10,887 nucleotides of DNA, taken from NCBI GenBank assembly GCA_020024855.1, contig JAHHTB010000057.1, forward strand, positions 1-10,887, written 5' to 3'. Below the pieces are notes generated by a model. The model was not told the origin of the DNA, made no database searches, and saw nothing but the letters and a program-made list of their open reading frames with translations. Numbering within the stretch: the stretch's first letter is position 1; each line of letters opens with the position of its first letter. Made by a program: the position numbers and the translations under genes. Shown one piece after another: positions 10,702 to 10,887 of this stretch. This DNA is from Fusobacterium sp. (GTDB taxonomy: Bacteria > Fusobacteriota > Fusobacteriia > Fusobacteriales > Fusobacteriaceae).

Positions 10702-10795
10702 TTAATAAAGATGTTATAAAACTTGCTACAATTGAAATAATTATTCCTGTTATTGTTGAATGTTCTTCTATAAAGTCAAGAAATTTATCTATCAT
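10682..10795 (-). CDS. small single-pass membrane peptide (37 aa)
   Basis: ATG 10795 lies 9 nt after AAGGAG and overlaps the end of the upstream GW/VLG gene copy by 11 nt. The product is MIDKFLDFIEEHSTITG followed by one hydrophobic helix (IIISIVASFITSLLIIL) and a short tail, so it is probably an inner-membrane peptide with an acidic amphipathic N-terminus. No family is recognised. It forms a coupled pair with the GW/VLG gene and converges on the truncated plus-strand gene. Small hydrophobic peptides of this kind include toxins and holin-like or anchoring subunits; none can be assigned here. Confidence 0.55.
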   Translation of the reverse strand: MIDKFLDFIEEHSTITGIIISIVASFITSLLIILSEI

Positions 10796-10887
10796 AAGTA
10801 TCTTCTCCTTTATATTCTGCTTTAATTCCAGTTGCTAAAAATACTACTCTTTCTTCTGTTTTTGAAGTACTTCCTAATACAAAGTGA
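10785..10887 (-). CDS. second copy of the GW/VLG protein gene (start outside the window)
   Basis: The minus strand encodes HFVLGSTSKTEERVVFLATG and IKAEY, then KGEDTYDR and TAA at 10785-10787. The first part matches the end of the 65-aa protein at 7980-8177 with one amino-acid change, and the DNA matches at 74 of 76 positions (10812-10887 against 7983-8058). The N-terminus lies beyond the window. Instead of stopping after GIKAEY, this copy continues eight residues, and those codons (AAAGGAGAA) carry the ribosome site of the 37-aa membrane peptide gene. It is probably outside the prophage, so the gene has recently moved or been exchanged between elements. Confidence 0.8.
   Translation of the reverse strand, partial: HFVLGSTSKTEERVVFLATGIKAEYKGEDTYDR

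Overview
The window is the left (early) half of a Mu-like transposable prophage. The host is a very AT-rich, low-GC bacterium. The base composition, strong GGAGG ribosome sites and protein style fit Fusobacterium or a close relative, but this is judged by eye and not by search. The phage is read on the minus strand, so its left end lies to the right.

Layout from right to left. At about 10501-10887 there is DNA that probably lies outside the phage: a 5'-truncated plus-strand gene end, a minus-strand small membrane peptide, and the start-less end of a gene nearly identical to one inside the phage. At 9905-10500 there is no convincing gene, but there are two tandem hairpins, a second copy of the operator core, a cluster of TTCTCGAACA-type repeats and candidate transposase-binding repeats next to a probable phage end. 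At 9281-9904 lies a LexA/CI-type cleavable repressor on the plus strand. It diverges from the early promoter, whose -10 box (9225-9230) sits inside a perfect 14-bp palindrome.

From 8894 down to 7130 there is an accessory block. Minus-strand early genes (a membrane-anchored protein, a 65-residue GW/VLG protein, a BRO-like protein) alternate with two short plus-strand genes. Each plus-strand gene has its own TTGTTT-N17-TATAAT promoter carried on a duplicated 39-bp module. Next comes a tyrosine-recombinase-fold protein that has lost most catalytic residues. A compact plus-strand small-RNA candidate (about 6269-6347) lies just upstream of the transposition genes.

From 6234 to 1 runs a tightly packed minus-strand operon: a 36-residue peptide, a double-HTH protein, MuA-type DDE transposase, MuB-type AAA+ ATPase, two small proteins, a DUF3164 protein, GemA, two unknown proteins, a glycine-zipper membrane peptide, a small basic peptide, and a sigma-70-like factor cut off by the window edge. 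The sigma factor lies close to where Mu carries its middle activator Mor, so it may be this phage's switch to middle/late transcription.

How it works together (inference): the repressor shuts the early promoter in the lysogen. SOS-type self-cleavage would release it, the long early transcript would make A and B for replicative transposition, and the sigma factor at its end would turn on later genes. The plus-strand genes and the small RNA have their own host-type promoters and could be expressed in the lysogen. No tRNA, rRNA, CRISPR array or insertion sequence was seen.
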